Below are positions 48,062 through 57,414 of a DNA stretch of 64,000 bases, one piece after another. The translations under genes were made by a program, and so were the position numbers. Under the pieces are notes generated by a model that saw nothing but the letters and a program-made list of their open reading frames with translations, had not been told where the DNA came from and did no database searches. Source of the stretch: Streptococcus mitis (GTDB lineage: Bacteria > Bacillota > Bacilli > Lactobacillales > Streptococcaceae); the NCBI GenBank assembly GCA_001560895.1, contig CP014326.1, positions 124,001 to 188,000 on the forward strand, written 5' to 3'. Position 1 is the first letter of the stretch; each line of letters opens with the position of its first letter.

Positions 48062-48973
48062 ATGAATCAGTATCAGAAAAAGATTGTTAAAGGAACCATT
48101 TACTCGCTCCTATCCGGCTTAATTTGGGGAATCTGTGGGATTTTAGGAGAGTATTTCTTTACTCATTATCAGGTATCTTCTGGTTGGATTACCTCTATGC
48201 GTTTGACGCTAGCAGGGAGTCTTGTGCTTATTTGGTCTGCAATGCAAGTAAAATCACAAGTGTTAGATATCTGGCGAGACAAGAAAAATTACCTGCCCTT
48301 TTTGGCCTATGCTATTTTGGGAATTTTTTCAGTTCAGTATTTTTTCTATCTCTGTGTAGAATATTCAAATGCTGCGACAGCAACTATTTTACAGTTTATC
48401 AGTCCTGTCTTTATACTCTTTTATAATCGTTTGGTTTATAAAAAACGAGCGTCAAAAAGCGCTATTTTCTATGTTCTGATTGCTATGCTGGGTGTGTGCT
48501 TGATGGCGACAAAGGGAGATCTCTCTCAGTTATCCATGACGCCACTAGCCCTTATAACAGGTCTGTTGAGTGCTATGGGGGTTATGTTTAATGTTATCTT
48601 GCCCCAACCTTTCGCGAAGCGCTATGGTTTTGTACCCACGGTTGGGTGGGGGATGATTTTGGCAGGTTTATTTAGCAATGTCCTTTCGCCGGTTTATCAG
48701 CTTTCCTTTACTCTTGATATTTGGAGTATCTTGATTTGCCTCATTATTGCTTTCTTTGGGACGGCTTTTGCCTTTTTCATTTCCATGAAGGCTGTGTCCT
48801 TGGTTTCTCCCTTGGTGGTTTCTGTTATTAGTGCCAGTGAACCTCTCTCTTCTGCCCTTTTGAGTGTTTTATTTTTAGGCTTGGTAGTGGATTGGTCCCT
48901 TCTTCTAGCTATGGCCCTGATTATTTTACCCATGATTTTCCTATCGGTAGAAGAAGCGAAAGAAAGTAAATAA
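48062..48973 (+). CDS. EamA family (DMT) transporter
   Basis: Membrane protein of 303 residues with ten transmembrane helices and two EamA repeats (about 10-145 and 158-297), of the drug/metabolite transporter superfamily. Substrate unknown; amino acid or metabolite export is typical. I start it at the ATG 48062 (MNQYQKKIVKGTIYSLLSG). There is no good Shine-Dalgarno site. An extended -10 box TGT-TACAAT (48050-48055) ends only 6 bases before the ATG, so the mRNA may be leaderless. Confidence 0.87.
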   Translation: MNQYQKKIVKGTIYSLLSGLIWGICGILGEYFFTHYQVSSGWITSMRLTLAGSLVLIWSAMQVKSQVLDIWRDKKNYLPFLAYAILGIFSVQYFFYLCVEYSNAATATILQFISPVFILFYNRLVYKKRASKSAIFYVLIAMLGVCLMATKGDLSQLSMTPLALITGLLSAMGVMFNVILPQPFAKRYGFVPTVGWGMILAGLFSNVLSPVYQLSFTLDIWSILICLIIAFFGTAFAFFISMKAVSLVSPLVVSVISASEPLSSALLSVLFLGLVVDWSLLLAMALIILPMIFLSVEEAKESK

Positions 48974-49014
48974 AAAGTCTTTTCTTAATTCTAAAAGTGT
49001 GCTATACTAGAATA

Positions 49015-49165
49015 GTCAATAAAACACGGGGAGATAGTTGTGAAGAGTGTTTTTAGGTTGTATCGGTAGGGGCTTGCTTTTACCGACAGCACGTTTTATC
49101 TCACATCCCTAAAAATCATACCTAAAAACAAACAAAAAGGCTTCAAATTTGAGGCCTTTTTTGAT
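49015..49165 (+). ncRNA. Candidate structured small RNA or leader before dapH
   Basis: An extended -10 promoter TGC-TATACT (49003-49008) and a strong terminator (AAAAAGGCTTC 49134-49144 with GAGGCCTTTTT 49151-49161) enclose about 150 nt without an ORF. GTTTTTAGGT (49049-49058) is an exact complement of ACCTAAAAAC (49120-49129), and CGGTA/TACCG forms an inner hairpin at about 49064-49085. GAGATA/TATCTC can pair as well. I do not recognise a known family. It may be an independent small RNA or an attenuator of the lysine-pathway gene dapH, which starts 40 bp after the terminator. Confidence 0.6.
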
Positions 49166-49201
49166 AGAATAGGTATCATTAAAATGAACTAGGAGGCGCC
49201 T

Positions 49202-49900
49202 ATGACTGCCACAAAAATGAATGCTCAAGAAATTATCCAATTTATCGCCAATGCTGAAAAGAAAACCAGTGTTAAAGTAACCTTTGAGGGACAACTCGCA
49301 ACCGCTGTACCTAGCTCTGTTGTCAAACTAGGGAATGTCCTATTCGGAGACTGGAAGGACGTGGCTCCGCTTCTAGATGGTTTGGTAGAAAATCAAGACT
49401 ATGTTGTTGAGCAAGATGCTCGTAATTCTGCAGTTCCTTTGCTAGATAAACGTGCTATCAATGCTCGTATCGAGCCAGGCGCTATTATTCGTGATCAAGT
49501 TGAAATTGGTGACAATGCTGTTATCATGATGGGAGCAGTCATCAATATCGGTGCTGAAATTGGTGCAGGAACTATGATTGACATGGGGGCTATCCTTGGT
49601 GGCCGTGCTATCGTTGGGAAAAACAGCCACGTTGGTGCAGGTGCAGTTTTGGCAGGTGTGATTGAGCCAGCTAGCGCAGAACCAGTCCGTGTCGGAGACA
49701 ATGTTCTTATCGGTGCCAATGCAGTGGTTATCGAAGGGGTGCAAATTGGTAGTGGTTCAGTTGTCGCTGCAGGAGCTATCGTTACCCAAGATGTCCCAGA
49801 AAATGTAGTGGTAGCAGGCGTCCCGGCTCGTATCATCAAAGAAATTGATGCCCAAACCCAACAAAAAACAGCGCTAGAGGATGCGCTTCGTACCTTGTAA
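49202..49900 (+). CDS. dapH: Tetrahydrodipicolinate N-acetyltransferase
   Basis: Cytoplasmic enzyme of 232 residues in the acetyl branch of the lysine/diaminopimelate pathway. The N-terminal alpha domain (about 1-85) is followed by a left-handed beta helix made of hexapeptide repeats (about 90-205, e.g. [33 protein letters not shown]). AGGAGGC precedes the ATG. The next gene encodes the following deacetylation enzyme. Lysine is needed for peptidoglycan cross-links in these bacteria. Confidence 0.95.
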   Translation: MTATKMNAQEIIQFIANAEKKTSVKVTFEGQLATAVPSSVVKLGNVLFGDWKDVAPLLDGLVENQDYVVEQDARNSAVPLLDKRAINARIEPGAIIRDQVEIGDNAVIMMGAVINIGAEIGAGTMIDMGAILGGRAIVGKNSHVGAGAVLAGVIEPASAEPVRVGDNVLIGANAVVIEGVQIGSGSVVAAGAIVTQDVPENVVVAGVPARIIKEIDAQTQQKTALEDALRTL

Positions 49901-49916
49901 TTGTAAAAGTAAAAAT

Positions 49917-49948
49917 AGAGGCGGAACCCTTTTTCCAGCCTCTTTCTG
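49917..49948 (+). terminator. Weak terminator-like hairpin after dapH
   Basis: GAGGC...GCCTC with internal GGA/TCC and a TTTCT tail. It may lower but not stop transcription into the deacetylase gene. Confidence 0.5.
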
Positions 49949-49968
49949 CTATATGGGAGGACAGATAG

Positions 49969-51099
49969 ATGTTAGATTTGATTCAGACTAGACGAGATTT
50001 GCACCAGATTCCAGAGATTGGCTTGGAGGAGTTTAAGACTCAGGCTTATTTACTGGATATGATTGAGAAATTGACAGAGGGCAAGGACTTTGTTCAAGTT
50101 CGTACTTGGCGGACAGGTATTTTGGTCTATTTGCAGGGAAGTCAGTCAGAGCGGACCATTGGTTGGCGGACAGATATTGATGGTCTGCCGATCGTTGAAC
50201 AAACAGGCCTTCCTTTTGCTTCTCACCACCAAGGTCGCATGCACGCCTGTGGACATGATTTCCACATGACCATTGCCTTGGGCTGTCTTGAGCGAGCCCT
50301 TGAGCAGCAACCGAAGAATAATTTGCTCTTCCTATTTCAGCCCGCTGAAGAAAATGAAGCTGGTGGCATGATCATGTATGAAGATGGCGCTTTTGGAGAT
50401 TGGCTACCAGATCAATTTTATGGCCTTCATGTTAGGCCAGATTTGAAGGTTGGACAGATTGCGACCAATACTCATACACTCTTTGCAGGAACTTGCGAGG
50501 TGAAGATTCGTTTCAAAGGCAAAGGAGGACACGCAGCCTTTCCGCATGAAGCTAATGATGCTTTGGTGGCGGCTAGTTACTTTGTGACCCAGGTGCAGTC
50601 AGTTGTCAGCCGCAATGTCAACCCAATCGAGGGAGCGGTGGTGACCTTTGGTGTTTTTCAGGCTGGAACAACCAACAATGTCATCACAGACACAGCCTTT
50701 TTGCATGGAACTATTCGGGCCTTGACACAGGATATGAGTCTCTTAGTGCAAAAGAGGGTCAGAACAGTTGCAGAAGGGGTTGCAGCTGCCTTTGATATGG
50801 AAGTCGAAGTGGAACTCAAGCAAGGTGGTTACCTGCCTGTTGAGAACAATCCAGCCTTGGCGCGTGAACTGATGGACTTCTTTGAAGAAAAAGACGGAAT
50901 CGAGTTGATTGATATCGAACCTGCTATGACAGGTGAGGACTTTGGTTATCTCCTTTCAAAGGTTGATGGGGTTATGTTTTGGCTGGGTATCGATAGTCCC
51001 TACGCCCTTCATCACCCTCAGATGAGTCCTAAGGAAGAAGCCTTAGCTATTGGGCTTGATGCAGTCTCTAGTTTCCTGAAAAAGAAGGCAACAGAGTAG
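49969..51099 (+). CDS. N-acetyldiaminopimelate deacetylase (M20 family)
   Basis: Metal-dependent amidohydrolase of 376 residues. Family motifs: [17 protein letters not shown] (about 8-24), the metal-site Cys/His in HACGHDFHM (about 93-101), the acidic pair in [11 protein letters not shown], and the terminal TGEDFGYLL and HHPQMSP. It removes acetyl from N-acetyl-LL-diaminopimelate in the step after DapH and aminotransfer. Gene context with dapH supports that substrate over a general amino acid amidase. AGGAGG-like GGGAGG lies before the ATG. Confidence 0.9.
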   Translation: MLDLIQTRRDLHQIPEIGLEEFKTQAYLLDMIEKLTEGKDFVQVRTWRTGILVYLQGSQSERTIGWRTDIDGLPIVEQTGLPFASHHQGRMHACGHDFHMTIALGCLERALEQQPKNNLLFLFQPAEENEAGGMIMYEDGAFGDWLPDQFYGLHVRPDLKVGQIATNTHTLFAGTCEVKIRFKGKGGHAAFPHEANDALVAASYFVTQVQSVVSRNVNPIEGAVVTFGVFQAGTTNNVITDTAFLHGTIRALTQDMSLLVQKRVRTVAEGVAAAFDMEVEVELKQGGYLPVENNPALARELMDFFEEKDGIELIDIEPAMTGEDFGYLLSKVDGVMFWLGIDSPYALHHPQMSPKEEALAIGLDAVSSFLKKKATE

Positions 51100-51110
51100 A
51101 GGGGTTGTCT

Positions 51111-51650
51111 ATGAAATCGGAATTACGTAAGCAAGTCTTGCATGAAATGAAGGCTATATCTCAAGAGCAAAAGCCGGCTATCGACCAAGCTTTAACCGAG
51201 CGACTTTTACACCATCCCTTTTACCAAGAAGCGAAAGTCATCGCAACCTATCTCTCTTTTCCGCACGAATTTCAAACGCAGGAACTGATTGAGCAGGTGC
51301 TGAAGGACGGCAAGAAGGTTCTGATACCTAAAACCTATCCCAAGGGGCGCATGGAGTTTGTGGTCTATAATCCGCAGCAATTAGTAAAAACTTCCTTTGG
51401 CTTACTGGAGCCACAGGGAGAGTTGGAGGTAGTGGAGGCCTCTCAGATTGATTTGATTCATGTTCCTGGCTTGGCTTTTACAACGGAAGGATGTCGGATT
51501 GGATACGGTGGAGGTTATTATGATCGTTATCTGGAACATTTTACTGGCCATACTTTGAGTACGGTTTATCCTTGTCAAGTTCAGGACTTTATCCCTGAAA
51601 ACCATGATATTCCTGTTCAGGAGGTATTAATTGATGAAGGAAATCTTTGA
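51111..51650 (+). CDS. 5-formyltetrahydrofolate cyclo-ligase
   Basis: Cytoplasmic enzyme of 179 residues converting 5-formyl-THF to 5,10-methenyl-THF with ATP. Family motifs: FPHEFQTQELI, VLIPKTYPKGRMEF, and the signature VPGLAFTTEGCRIGYGGGYYDRYL (the Gly/Tyr-rich part at about 124-141). It starts 11 bp after the deacetylase stop, at the ATG after AGAGGGG. The rhomboid gene overlaps its last 17 bases. Confidence 0.93.
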   Translation: MKSELRKQVLHEMKAISQEQKPAIDQALTERLLHHPFYQEAKVIATYLSFPHEFQTQELIEQVLKDGKKVLIPKTYPKGRMEFVVYNPQQLVKTSFGLLEPQGELEVVEASQIDLIHVPGLAFTTEGCRIGYGGGYYDRYLEHFTGHTLSTVYPCQVQDFIPENHDIPVQEVLIDEGNL

Positions 51651-52311
51651 TAGGCGTTATCCTGTGACGAGTTTCTTCCTCTTAGTGACGGCCTTGGTGT
51701 TTCTACTAATGCTGGTGACTGCAGGCGGAAACTTTGATAGGGCGGATACCTTATTTCGATTTGGAGCCATGTATGGCCCTGCCATTCGTCTCTTTCCCGA
51801 GCAAGTTTGGCGTCTCTTCTCTGCCATCTTTGTCCATATTGGTTGGGAGCATTTCATTGTCAATATGCTTTCGCTTTATTATCTTGGTAGGCAAGTAGAG
51901 GAAATTTTTGGATCCAAGAAGTTTTTCTTTCTCTATCTCTTATCAGGAATGATGGGCAATCTCTTTGTTTTTGTATTTAGTCCCAAATCCTTAGCCGCAG
52001 GAGCCTCTACTTCTCTCTATGGACTATTTGCTGCAATTATCGTTCTTCGCTATGCCACTCGCAACCCCTATATCCAACAGCTAGGGCAATCTTATCTGAC
52101 ACTTTTTGTGGTTAATATTATTGGAAGTGTTCTGATTCCAGGAATAAGCCTAGCAGGCCATATCGGAGGCGCAGTTGGTGGCGCATTTCTAGCAGTTATC
52201 TTTCCAGTTCGAGGAGAAAGACGGATGTATAGCGCTAGTCAGAGACTGGTAGCGGTAGTCTTGTTCGTAGGACTCGCAGTTTTTCTTTTCTACAAGGGAA
52301 CGGGGTTGTGA
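51634..52311 (+). CDS. Rhomboid family intramembrane serine protease
   Basis: Membrane protein of 225 residues with about six to seven helices. The catalytic serine is in GASTSLYG (about 122-129) and the catalytic His in LAGHIGGAVGG (about 172-182). The conserved WEHFIVN motif of helix 2 is present (about 71-77). The substrate is unknown; competence and cell-surface proteins are processed by rhomboids in relatives. CAGGAGG precedes the ATG, inside the end of the previous gene. Confidence 0.93.
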   Translation: MKEIFDRRYPVTSFFLLVTALVFLLMLVTAGGNFDRADTLFRFGAMYGPAIRLFPEQVWRLFSAIFVHIGWEHFIVNMLSLYYLGRQVEEIFGSKKFFFLYLLSGMMGNLFVFVFSPKSLAAGASTSLYGLFAAIIVLRYATRNPYIQQLGQSYLTLFVVNIIGSVLIPGISLAGHIGGAVGGAFLAVIFPVRGERRMYSASQRLVAVVLFVGLAVFLFYKGTGL

Positions 52312-52340
52312 CGAACCTGGAAGAAAATTTATGTAATGAA

Positions 52341-52374
52341 AAAAGATAAGGCATTTTTTGAACCTTATCTTTTT
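52341..52374. terminator. Terminator between the rhomboid gene and galU
   Basis: AAAAGATAAGG pairs with CCTTATCTTTT; A and T runs on both sides make it bidirectional. Confidence 0.85.
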
Positions 52375-52377
52375 ATT

Positions 52378-53277
52378 TTATTCCTTCTCAGCCAATTCTT
52401 TTCCAAGTTGGATGAGGTATTCTTTCAAGTCATCTTTGACTTGTGGATGTTTGAGGGCGTAGTCAATAGATGTTTTCATAAAGCCAAACTTATCCCCAAC
52501 GTCGTAACGAGCTCCTGTAAATTCACGGGCGAAAACACGTTGTGTTTTATTAAGCGTATCAATAGCGTCGGTAAGTTGGATTTCATTTCCAGCACCAGGA
52601 GTTTGATTTTCTAAGATATCAAAAATTTCAGGTGTGAGTAGATAGCGACCGATGATTGCCAAATCACTTGGTGCATCTTCGGGAGCTGGTTTTTCAACGA
52701 AAGTTTCGACACTGTAGAGACCATTGATTCCTTCGCCTTGAGGAGCAATGACTCCATATGATGAAACATCTTCGTGTGGTACAGGCATGACAGCAATGGT
52801 TGATGCGTGTGTCTTTTCGTAATCATTCATCAGTTGCTTTGTCAAAGGAACGGCATTCTCATTTGTGATGTCCATAAGGTCATCACCCAGCATAACAACG
52901 AAGGGCTCATTCCCTACAAAAGCTTTGGCTTGTAGGACAGCGTCTCCAAGACCGCGAGGGTGAGTTTGGCGAATGAAATGGAGGCGCATACCAGTTGCTT
53001 CGTCTACCAATTTCAATAGATCTGTTTTGCCTTTTTCCTTAAGGTTGTATTCAAGCTCAAAGTTTGAGTCAAAGTGGTCTTCAATAGAACGTTTTGACTT
53101 ACCAGTGACAACCAGAATATCTTCAATGCCTGATTTAAGAGCTTCTTCTACGATAAATTGGATAGTTGGTTTGTCTACAATTGGCAACATTTCTTTGGCA
53201 AGGGCCTTGGTTGCTGGTAAGAAACGAGTTCCTAGTCCAGCGGCAGGGATGACAGCTTTTCTAACTTTTGATGTCAT
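52378..53277 (-). CDS. galU: UTP-glucose-1-phosphate uridylyltransferase
   Basis: Enzyme of 299 residues making UDP-glucose for capsule, glycolipid and teichoic acid precursors. N-terminal nucleotide motif [25 protein letters not shown] (about 9-33), with [10 protein letters not shown] (about 128-137) and [11 protein letters not shown] later. It lies 21 bp after gpsA and is probably co-transcribed with it. Confidence 0.96.
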   Translation of the reverse strand: MTSKVRKAVIPAAGLGTRFLPATKALAKEMLPIVDKPTIQFIVEEALKSGIEDILVVTGKSKRSIEDHFDSNFELEYNLKEKGKTDLLKLVDEATGMRLHFIRQTHPRGLGDAVLQAKAFVGNEPFVVMLGDDLMDITNENAVPLTKQLMNDYEKTHASTIAVMPVPHEDVSSYGVIAPQGEGINGLYSVETFVEKPAPEDAPSDLAIIGRYLLTPEIFDILENQTPGAGNEIQLTDAIDTLNKTQRVFAREFTGARYDVGDKFGFMKTSIDYALKHPQVKDDLKEYLIQLGKELAEKE

Positions 53278-53298
53278 AAGAATCCTTTCTTTAGAGGG

Positions 53299-54315
53299 TT
53301 AAGACCACTCATTTTCTGCTTTAAATTCATTGTTCATGATGTCATAAATAGCATCTTTGATGTTGGTTCCGTGGTAAATAACTTGGTAAATGGCTTGTGT
53401 AATTGGCATATAGACTCCAAGTTCTTGCGCTAGTTCATAGGCTGCTCGAGTTGTTGAGATTCCTTCAATCACCATGCCCATATTGGCTTCGATATCAGCT
53501 AGGGATTCTCCACGACCAAGGGCGTCTCCAGCTCTCCAGTTACGAGAGTGGACGGAGGTTCCAGTTACGATCAAATCTCCCACACCAGATAAGCCACTAT
53601 AGGTTAATGGACTGGCACCAAGTGCTACTCCTAAGCGGGTAATTTCTGCCAAGCCTCGTGCGATGATGGCTGCCTTGGCATTGTCACCAAATCCTAGACC
53701 ATGTAAAGCTCCTGCCCCGACAGCGATAATGTTTTTAAGAGCACCAGCAGTTTCAACCCCGATAACATCCGTATTGGTATAAAGTCGGAAGTAGTGATTG
53801 CTAAAGAGTTCCTGAACGTATTGAGCTGTTTGCAAATCTTTAGAAGCAGCTGTGATTAAAGTCAGGTCACGCACAATGGTCTCTTCTGCATGGCTAGGCC
53901 CTGAGACAACGACAATATCACTGCGGAGCTCTTCAGGAATCTCTTCTTCAAGGATGGTTGATAATCGTTTATGGCTATCAGGCTCCAATCCTTTTGATGC
54001 GTGCATGATGATAGCCTTATGATCCAAGGTTTGTGCAACTTGTTGGGCAACAAGTCGTGTCACTTTTGTTGGGACAACAAACAAAATCGCATCCACATCT
54101 TTCAGTGCTTCAGCTAAGTCAGTGTAGGCGATAATATTTTCATCTAGAACGACATCTTTAAAGTAGTGCTTGTTAGTATGATAGGTATTAATTTCATTGA
54201 TTTGCTCGGGAATATTTCCCCAGATACGTACCTCGTGTCCATTGTCATTTAAGACTTGTGAAAGGGCAGTTCCCCAAGAACCAGGCCCCAAGACGGCGAT
54301 AGTTTGTTTTTCCAT
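53299..54315 (-). CDS. gpsA: Glycerol-3-phosphate dehydrogenase [NAD(P)+]
   Basis: 338 residues, cytoplasmic, makes sn-glycerol-3-phosphate for phospholipids. The N-terminal NAD motif is [13 protein letters not shown] (about 8-20) and the substrate motif is [26 protein letters not shown] (about 196-221, with the catalytic Lys). AGGAGG is before the ATG. It is the first gene of gpsA-galU. Confidence 0.96.
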   Translation of the reverse strand: MEKQTIAVLGPGSWGTALSQVLNDNGHEVRIWGNIPEQINEINTYHTNKHYFKDVVLDENIIAYTDLAEALKDVDAILFVVPTKVTRLVAQQVAQTLDHKAIIMHASKGLEPDSHKRLSTILEEEIPEELRSDIVVVSGPSHAEETIVRDLTLITAASKDLQTAQYVQELFSNHYFRLYTNTDVIGVETAGALKNIIAVGAGALHGLGFGDNAKAAIIARGLAEITRLGVALGASPLTYSGLSGVGDLIVTGTSVHSRNWRAGDALGRGESLADIEANMGMVIEGISTTRAAYELAQELGVYMPITQAIYQVIYHGTNIKDAIYDIMNNEFKAENEWS

Positions 54316-54420
54316 GATTTCCTCCTTAATAGAGTCCTTTTCATTATTCTATCATATTCTAGAGGATTTTGCACTTGCATTGCTGGGGGAGTGGTAGCTT
54401 TGTTACTTGAAAAATACATA

Positions 54421-54459
54421 AAAACCGAGACGAAGTATTAAACTCTTAGTCTCGGTTTT
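54421..54459. terminator. Bidirectional terminator upstream of gpsA
   Basis: AAAACCGAGAC (54421-54431) and GTCTCGGTTTT (54449-54459) are perfect 11-bp arms. It ends the small minus-strand gene to the right. Confidence 0.85.
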
Positions 54460-54484
54460 GATATTTCTTAAAGAATAGCTAGGT

Positions 54485-54730
54485 TTATTTCAATTGATCT
54501 GTAATGTCTTTTGATAGCAACATTCCCAGATGATAAGTTTTATTGATGTAAGCAATGACATCATTGATATTTTCAGTTGTGTGAATTTTCTCTTTGATGT
54601 CATCCCTAAATGTTTCATCCTTTAAAAGTTGTTCTTGGTAGAGTCTTTGAAGTCTCTCCTTCTCGTACTTATTGAGTAGAAAAAGGAATACCAAGCTAAT
54701 CACAACGAGGATATAAGCATATTGGCTCAT
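54485..54730 (-). CDS. Small membrane-anchored protein, unknown function
   Basis: 81 residues starting MSQYAYILVVISLVFLFLL: one transmembrane helix (about 4-21), then a charged helical region with ERLQRLYQEQLL, and a C-terminal part INDVIAYINKTYHLGMLL. The ATG at 54730 has AGGGAGA upstream; an upstream in-frame codon at 54796 is rejected. It is alone between two terminators or repeat regions. I do not recognise the family. Confidence 0.7.
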   Translation of the reverse strand: MSQYAYILVVISLVFLFLLNKYEKERLQRLYQEQLLKDETFRDDIKEKIHTTENINDVIAYINKTYHLGMLLSKDITDQLK

Positions 54731-54833
54731 AGAAAATCTCCCTGTATGATAAAGAAGTAGTAGTGAGTAGATTGAATTAGTTAATTCACAGATCAAGTCA
54801 GCAAAATTTTGATAGGCCTCTAAACCTAATTAC

Positions 54834-55082
54834 GTATAGGATTTGGTCTTAGTTACTTAAACTGCTTTACAATCAAGTAATTAAAAGCTTACGACATGAG
54901 TCTAACCAAATCAATATTATTTGGATTGGTGAATTAGTAAAGCGTTTAGGCAAATATCTCTGGTTACGACGTTCTGGGACATAAATCGATAATATTTATG
55001 TCCCAGAACTAGTGAAGCGCCTAGCCAAATCTCTGATAGGATTTGGCGTTAGTTACTTAGATTGCTCCGCAATCAAGTAACT
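54834..55082. repeat. Cluster of hairpin-forming repeats between the small gene and argS
   Basis: Two roughly 49-bp direct repeats lie at 54834-54882 and 55034-55082 (about three quarters identical). The second forms a hairpin from AGTTACTT..GATTG and CAATCAAGTAACT. Between them lies a long perfect inverted repeat, GTTCTGGGACATAAAT with ATTTATGTCCCAGAAC (about 54971-55009), and another partial direct repeat, TAGTaAAGCGttTAGgCAAAT (from 54935) and TAGTgAAGCGccTAGcCAAAT (from 55010). No ORF. It is not a BOX; I cannot place it in a named repeat family. Confidence 0.7.
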
Positions 55083-55090
55083 TTGGCGAT

Positions 55091-56782
55091 TTACATTTTC
55101 TCTGGCGCTTCTACTCCAAGCAAGCGAAGGGCTTCTTTGAGAACAACTGCAGTTGCGTAGCTGAGAGCTAGACGGCTGTCGCGCTCAGGACTTTCATCTA
55201 GGATACGTGTATGTGCATAGTACTTGTTGAAGGCTTGAGCCAGATTAATCGAAAATTTAGCAATGATAGAAGGTTCAAAGTTATCTGCCGCACGGTTGAT
55301 AATACGTGGGAAGTCTTGGATGAGTTTAATGATTTCCCAGCTTTCAGTATCATTCAAGCTATAGTTGCCAGTTGTTTCTGGTTTGAAATCGGCTTTGCGT
55401 AAGATAGATTGGATACGAGCGTAGGCGTATTGAACGTAAGGTCCAGTTTCACCCTCGAAGGATACCATGGCCTCTAGGTCAAAGTCATATCCGTTTGTAC
55501 GGTCAGTCTTGAGGTCATAGAATTTAATGGCTCCAACCCCAACAGCATGCGCCACCTGGTCTTTATTTTCAAGTTCAGGATTTTTAGCCTCGATTTGGGC
55601 TTTGGCACGACTAACAGCCTCTGCAACTGTAGGTTCTAGCAAGATGACATTCCCTTTACGAGTAGAGAGTTTTTTCCCTTCTTTTGTAACCAAACCAAAA
55701 GGAACGTGAGTAATGTCTTCACTCCAGTCGTAGCCCATTTCTTGCAAGACAGCTTTGAGCTGTTTAAAGTGGGCAGATTGTTCTTGACCAACTACGTAGA
55801 TAGATTTAGCAAATTGGTATTCGTTTTTACGGTAAAGGGCTGCAGCCAAGTCACGTGTGATATAGAGAGTTGCACCATCAGATTTTTTGATAAGGGCTGG
55901 ATGTTCAATTCCATATTTCTCAAGATTGACAACTTGGGCACCTTCTGATTCAACAAGAAGGCCTTTTTCAGAAAGAATGTCTACAACTGCATCCATCTTA
56001 TCATTGTAGAAGGCTTCGCCGTTGTAGCTGTCAAATTCAACCTTCAGTTCATTGTAAAGGCGGTTAAATTCTACCAAACTTTCATCACGAAACCATTGCC
56101 AAAGAGCAAGAGCTTCCTCATCTCCATTCTCCAGTTTACGGAACCATTCGCGTGCTTCTTCATCCAAGCTAGGGTCATTTTCGGCTTCAGCGTTGATGCG
56201 GACATAGAGTTTAAGAAGTTCATCGATTGGATGAGCTTTTACAGCTTTTTCGTCGCCCCATTTTTTGTAGGCAACAATCAGCATCCCAAACTGTTTACCC
56301 CAGTCTCCCAAGTGGTTGACCTTGACCGTTTGATAACCGATTTTTTGGAAAATATGTGACAAGCTATCTCCGATAACAGTTGAGCGCAGGTGACCGATAG
56401 AAAATGGTTTAGCAATATTGGGACTAGACATGTCAATAACAACATTTTCTTGTTTACCAATGTTTTGGTCAGCATAGTGTTCTTTTTCAGTGATAACAGC
56501 TTGCAATACTTGAGCAGAAATGGCAGATTTATCAAGGAAAAAATTAACGTAAGGTCCTGTTGCAACAACCTTTTCAAAGGCTTGACTGTTAATCTTTTCA
56601 GCCAGGTCAGCCGCAATCATTTGTGGCGCTTTACGTTCGACTTTTGCAAGAGAAAAAGCAGGGAAAGCGATGTCTCCCATTTCTGAGTTTTTAGGGGTTT
56701 CCAGTAAATTTAAAATAGCCTCTTGATCCAGGCTATCAATGACGCTAGCCAACTCGCTAGCAATCAATTCTTTTGTATTCAT
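55091..56782 (-). CDS. argS: Arginyl-tRNA synthetase
   Basis: Class I synthetase of 563 residues. HIGH-type motif: [20 protein letters not shown] (about 119-138). The KMSKS-like site is [10 protein letters not shown]. The C-terminal DALR anticodon domain covers about 440-563, with [11 protein letters not shown]. It is divergent from argR, with about 135 bp between the starts, as in pneumococcus. Confidence 0.96.
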   Translation of the reverse strand: MNTKELIASELASVIDSLDQEAILNLLETPKNSEMGDIAFPAFSLAKVERKAPQMIAADLAEKINSQAFEKVVATGPYVNFFLDKSAISAQVLQAVITEKEHYADQNIGKQENVVIDMSSPNIAKPFSIGHLRSTVIGDSLSHIFQKIGYQTVKVNHLGDWGKQFGMLIVAYKKWGDEKAVKAHPIDELLKLYVRINAEAENDPSLDEEAREWFRKLENGDEEALALWQWFRDESLVEFNRLYNELKVEFDSYNGEAFYNDKMDAVVDILSEKGLLVESEGAQVVNLEKYGIEHPALIKKSDGATLYITRDLAAALYRKNEYQFAKSIYVVGQEQSAHFKQLKAVLQEMGYDWSEDITHVPFGLVTKEGKKLSTRKGNVILLEPTVAEAVSRAKAQIEAKNPELENKDQVAHAVGVGAIKFYDLKTDRTNGYDFDLEAMVSFEGETGPYVQYAYARIQSILRKADFKPETTGNYSLNDTESWEIIKLIQDFPRIINRAADNFEPSIIAKFSINLAQAFNKYYAHTRILDESPERDSRLALSYATAVVLKEALRLLGVEAPEKM

Positions 56783-56846
56783 TAAGAGCTCCTTTTTGGA
56801 CTTTTCTACTATTTTATCACAATTTTAAAGAAAGAAGAAAAAATTT

Positions 56847-56905
56847 TTGAAATCTCCTATTTTTTTGGTATAATATAGTTATAAAATTAGTTATAAATAT
56901 TCACA
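56847..56905 (+). promoter_or_regulatory. argR promoter and possible ARG box
   Basis: TTGAAA (56847-56852), 16 bp, TATAAT (56869-56874). TTATAAATATTCACA (56891-56905) resembles half of an ARG box and lies downstream of the start point, so autoregulation by ArgR is possible. Confidence 0.55.
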
Positions 56906-56917
56906 TAAGAGGATTTT

Positions 56918-57364
56918 ATGAGAAAAAGAGATCGTCATCAGTTAATAAAAAAAATGATTACTGAGGAGAAATTAAGTACACAAAAAGAAATTCAAGATCG
57001 GTTGGAGGCGCACAATGTCTTTGTGACGCAGACAACCCTGTCTCGTGATTTGCGCGAAATCGGCTTGACCAAGGTCAAGAAAAATGATATGGTGTATTAT
57101 GTACTAGCAAATGAGACAGAAAAGATTGATTTGGTGGAATTTTTGTCTCATCATTTAGAAGGTGTTGCAAGAGCAGAGTTTACCTTGGTACTTCATACCA
57201 AATTGGGCGAAGCCTCTGTTTTGGCAAATATTGTAGATGCAAACAAGGATGAATGGATTTTAGGAACAGTTGCTGGTGCCAATACCTTATTGGTCATTTG
57301 TCGAGACCAGCACGTTGCCAAACTCATGGAAGATCGTTTGCTAGATTTGATGAAAGATAAGTAA
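56918..57364 (+). CDS. argR: Arginine repressor ArgR
   Basis: 148 residues. The N-terminal winged helix (about 1-70: [21 protein letters not shown], then [18 protein letters not shown]) and the C-terminal oligomerisation and arginine-binding domain (about 80-148; [16 protein letters not shown]) are complete. It controls arginine genes as an arginine-dependent hexamer; streptococci have several paralogues. The gene is divergent from argS and 50 bp before mutS. Confidence 0.94.
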   Translation: MRKRDRHQLIKKMITEEKLSTQKEIQDRLEAHNVFVTQTTLSRDLREIGLTKVKKNDMVYYVLANETEKIDLVEFLSHHLEGVARAEFTLVLHTKLGEASVLANIVDANKDEWILGTVAGANTLLVICRDQHVAKLMEDRLLDLMKDK

Positions 57365-57414
57365 GGTCTTGGGAGTTGCTCTCAAGACTTATTTTTGACA
57401 AGGAGAGACGGAAA

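Noticed and set aside
49015..49165. Lysine riboswitch before dapH
   Set aside because: The conserved lysine riboswitch core elements as I know them are absent and the length is too short. It is kept as an unnamed structured RNA.
54971..55009. Inverted repeat as argS terminator
   Set aside because: The stem is perfect but is not followed by a T run in either direction, so it is treated as part of the repeat cluster.
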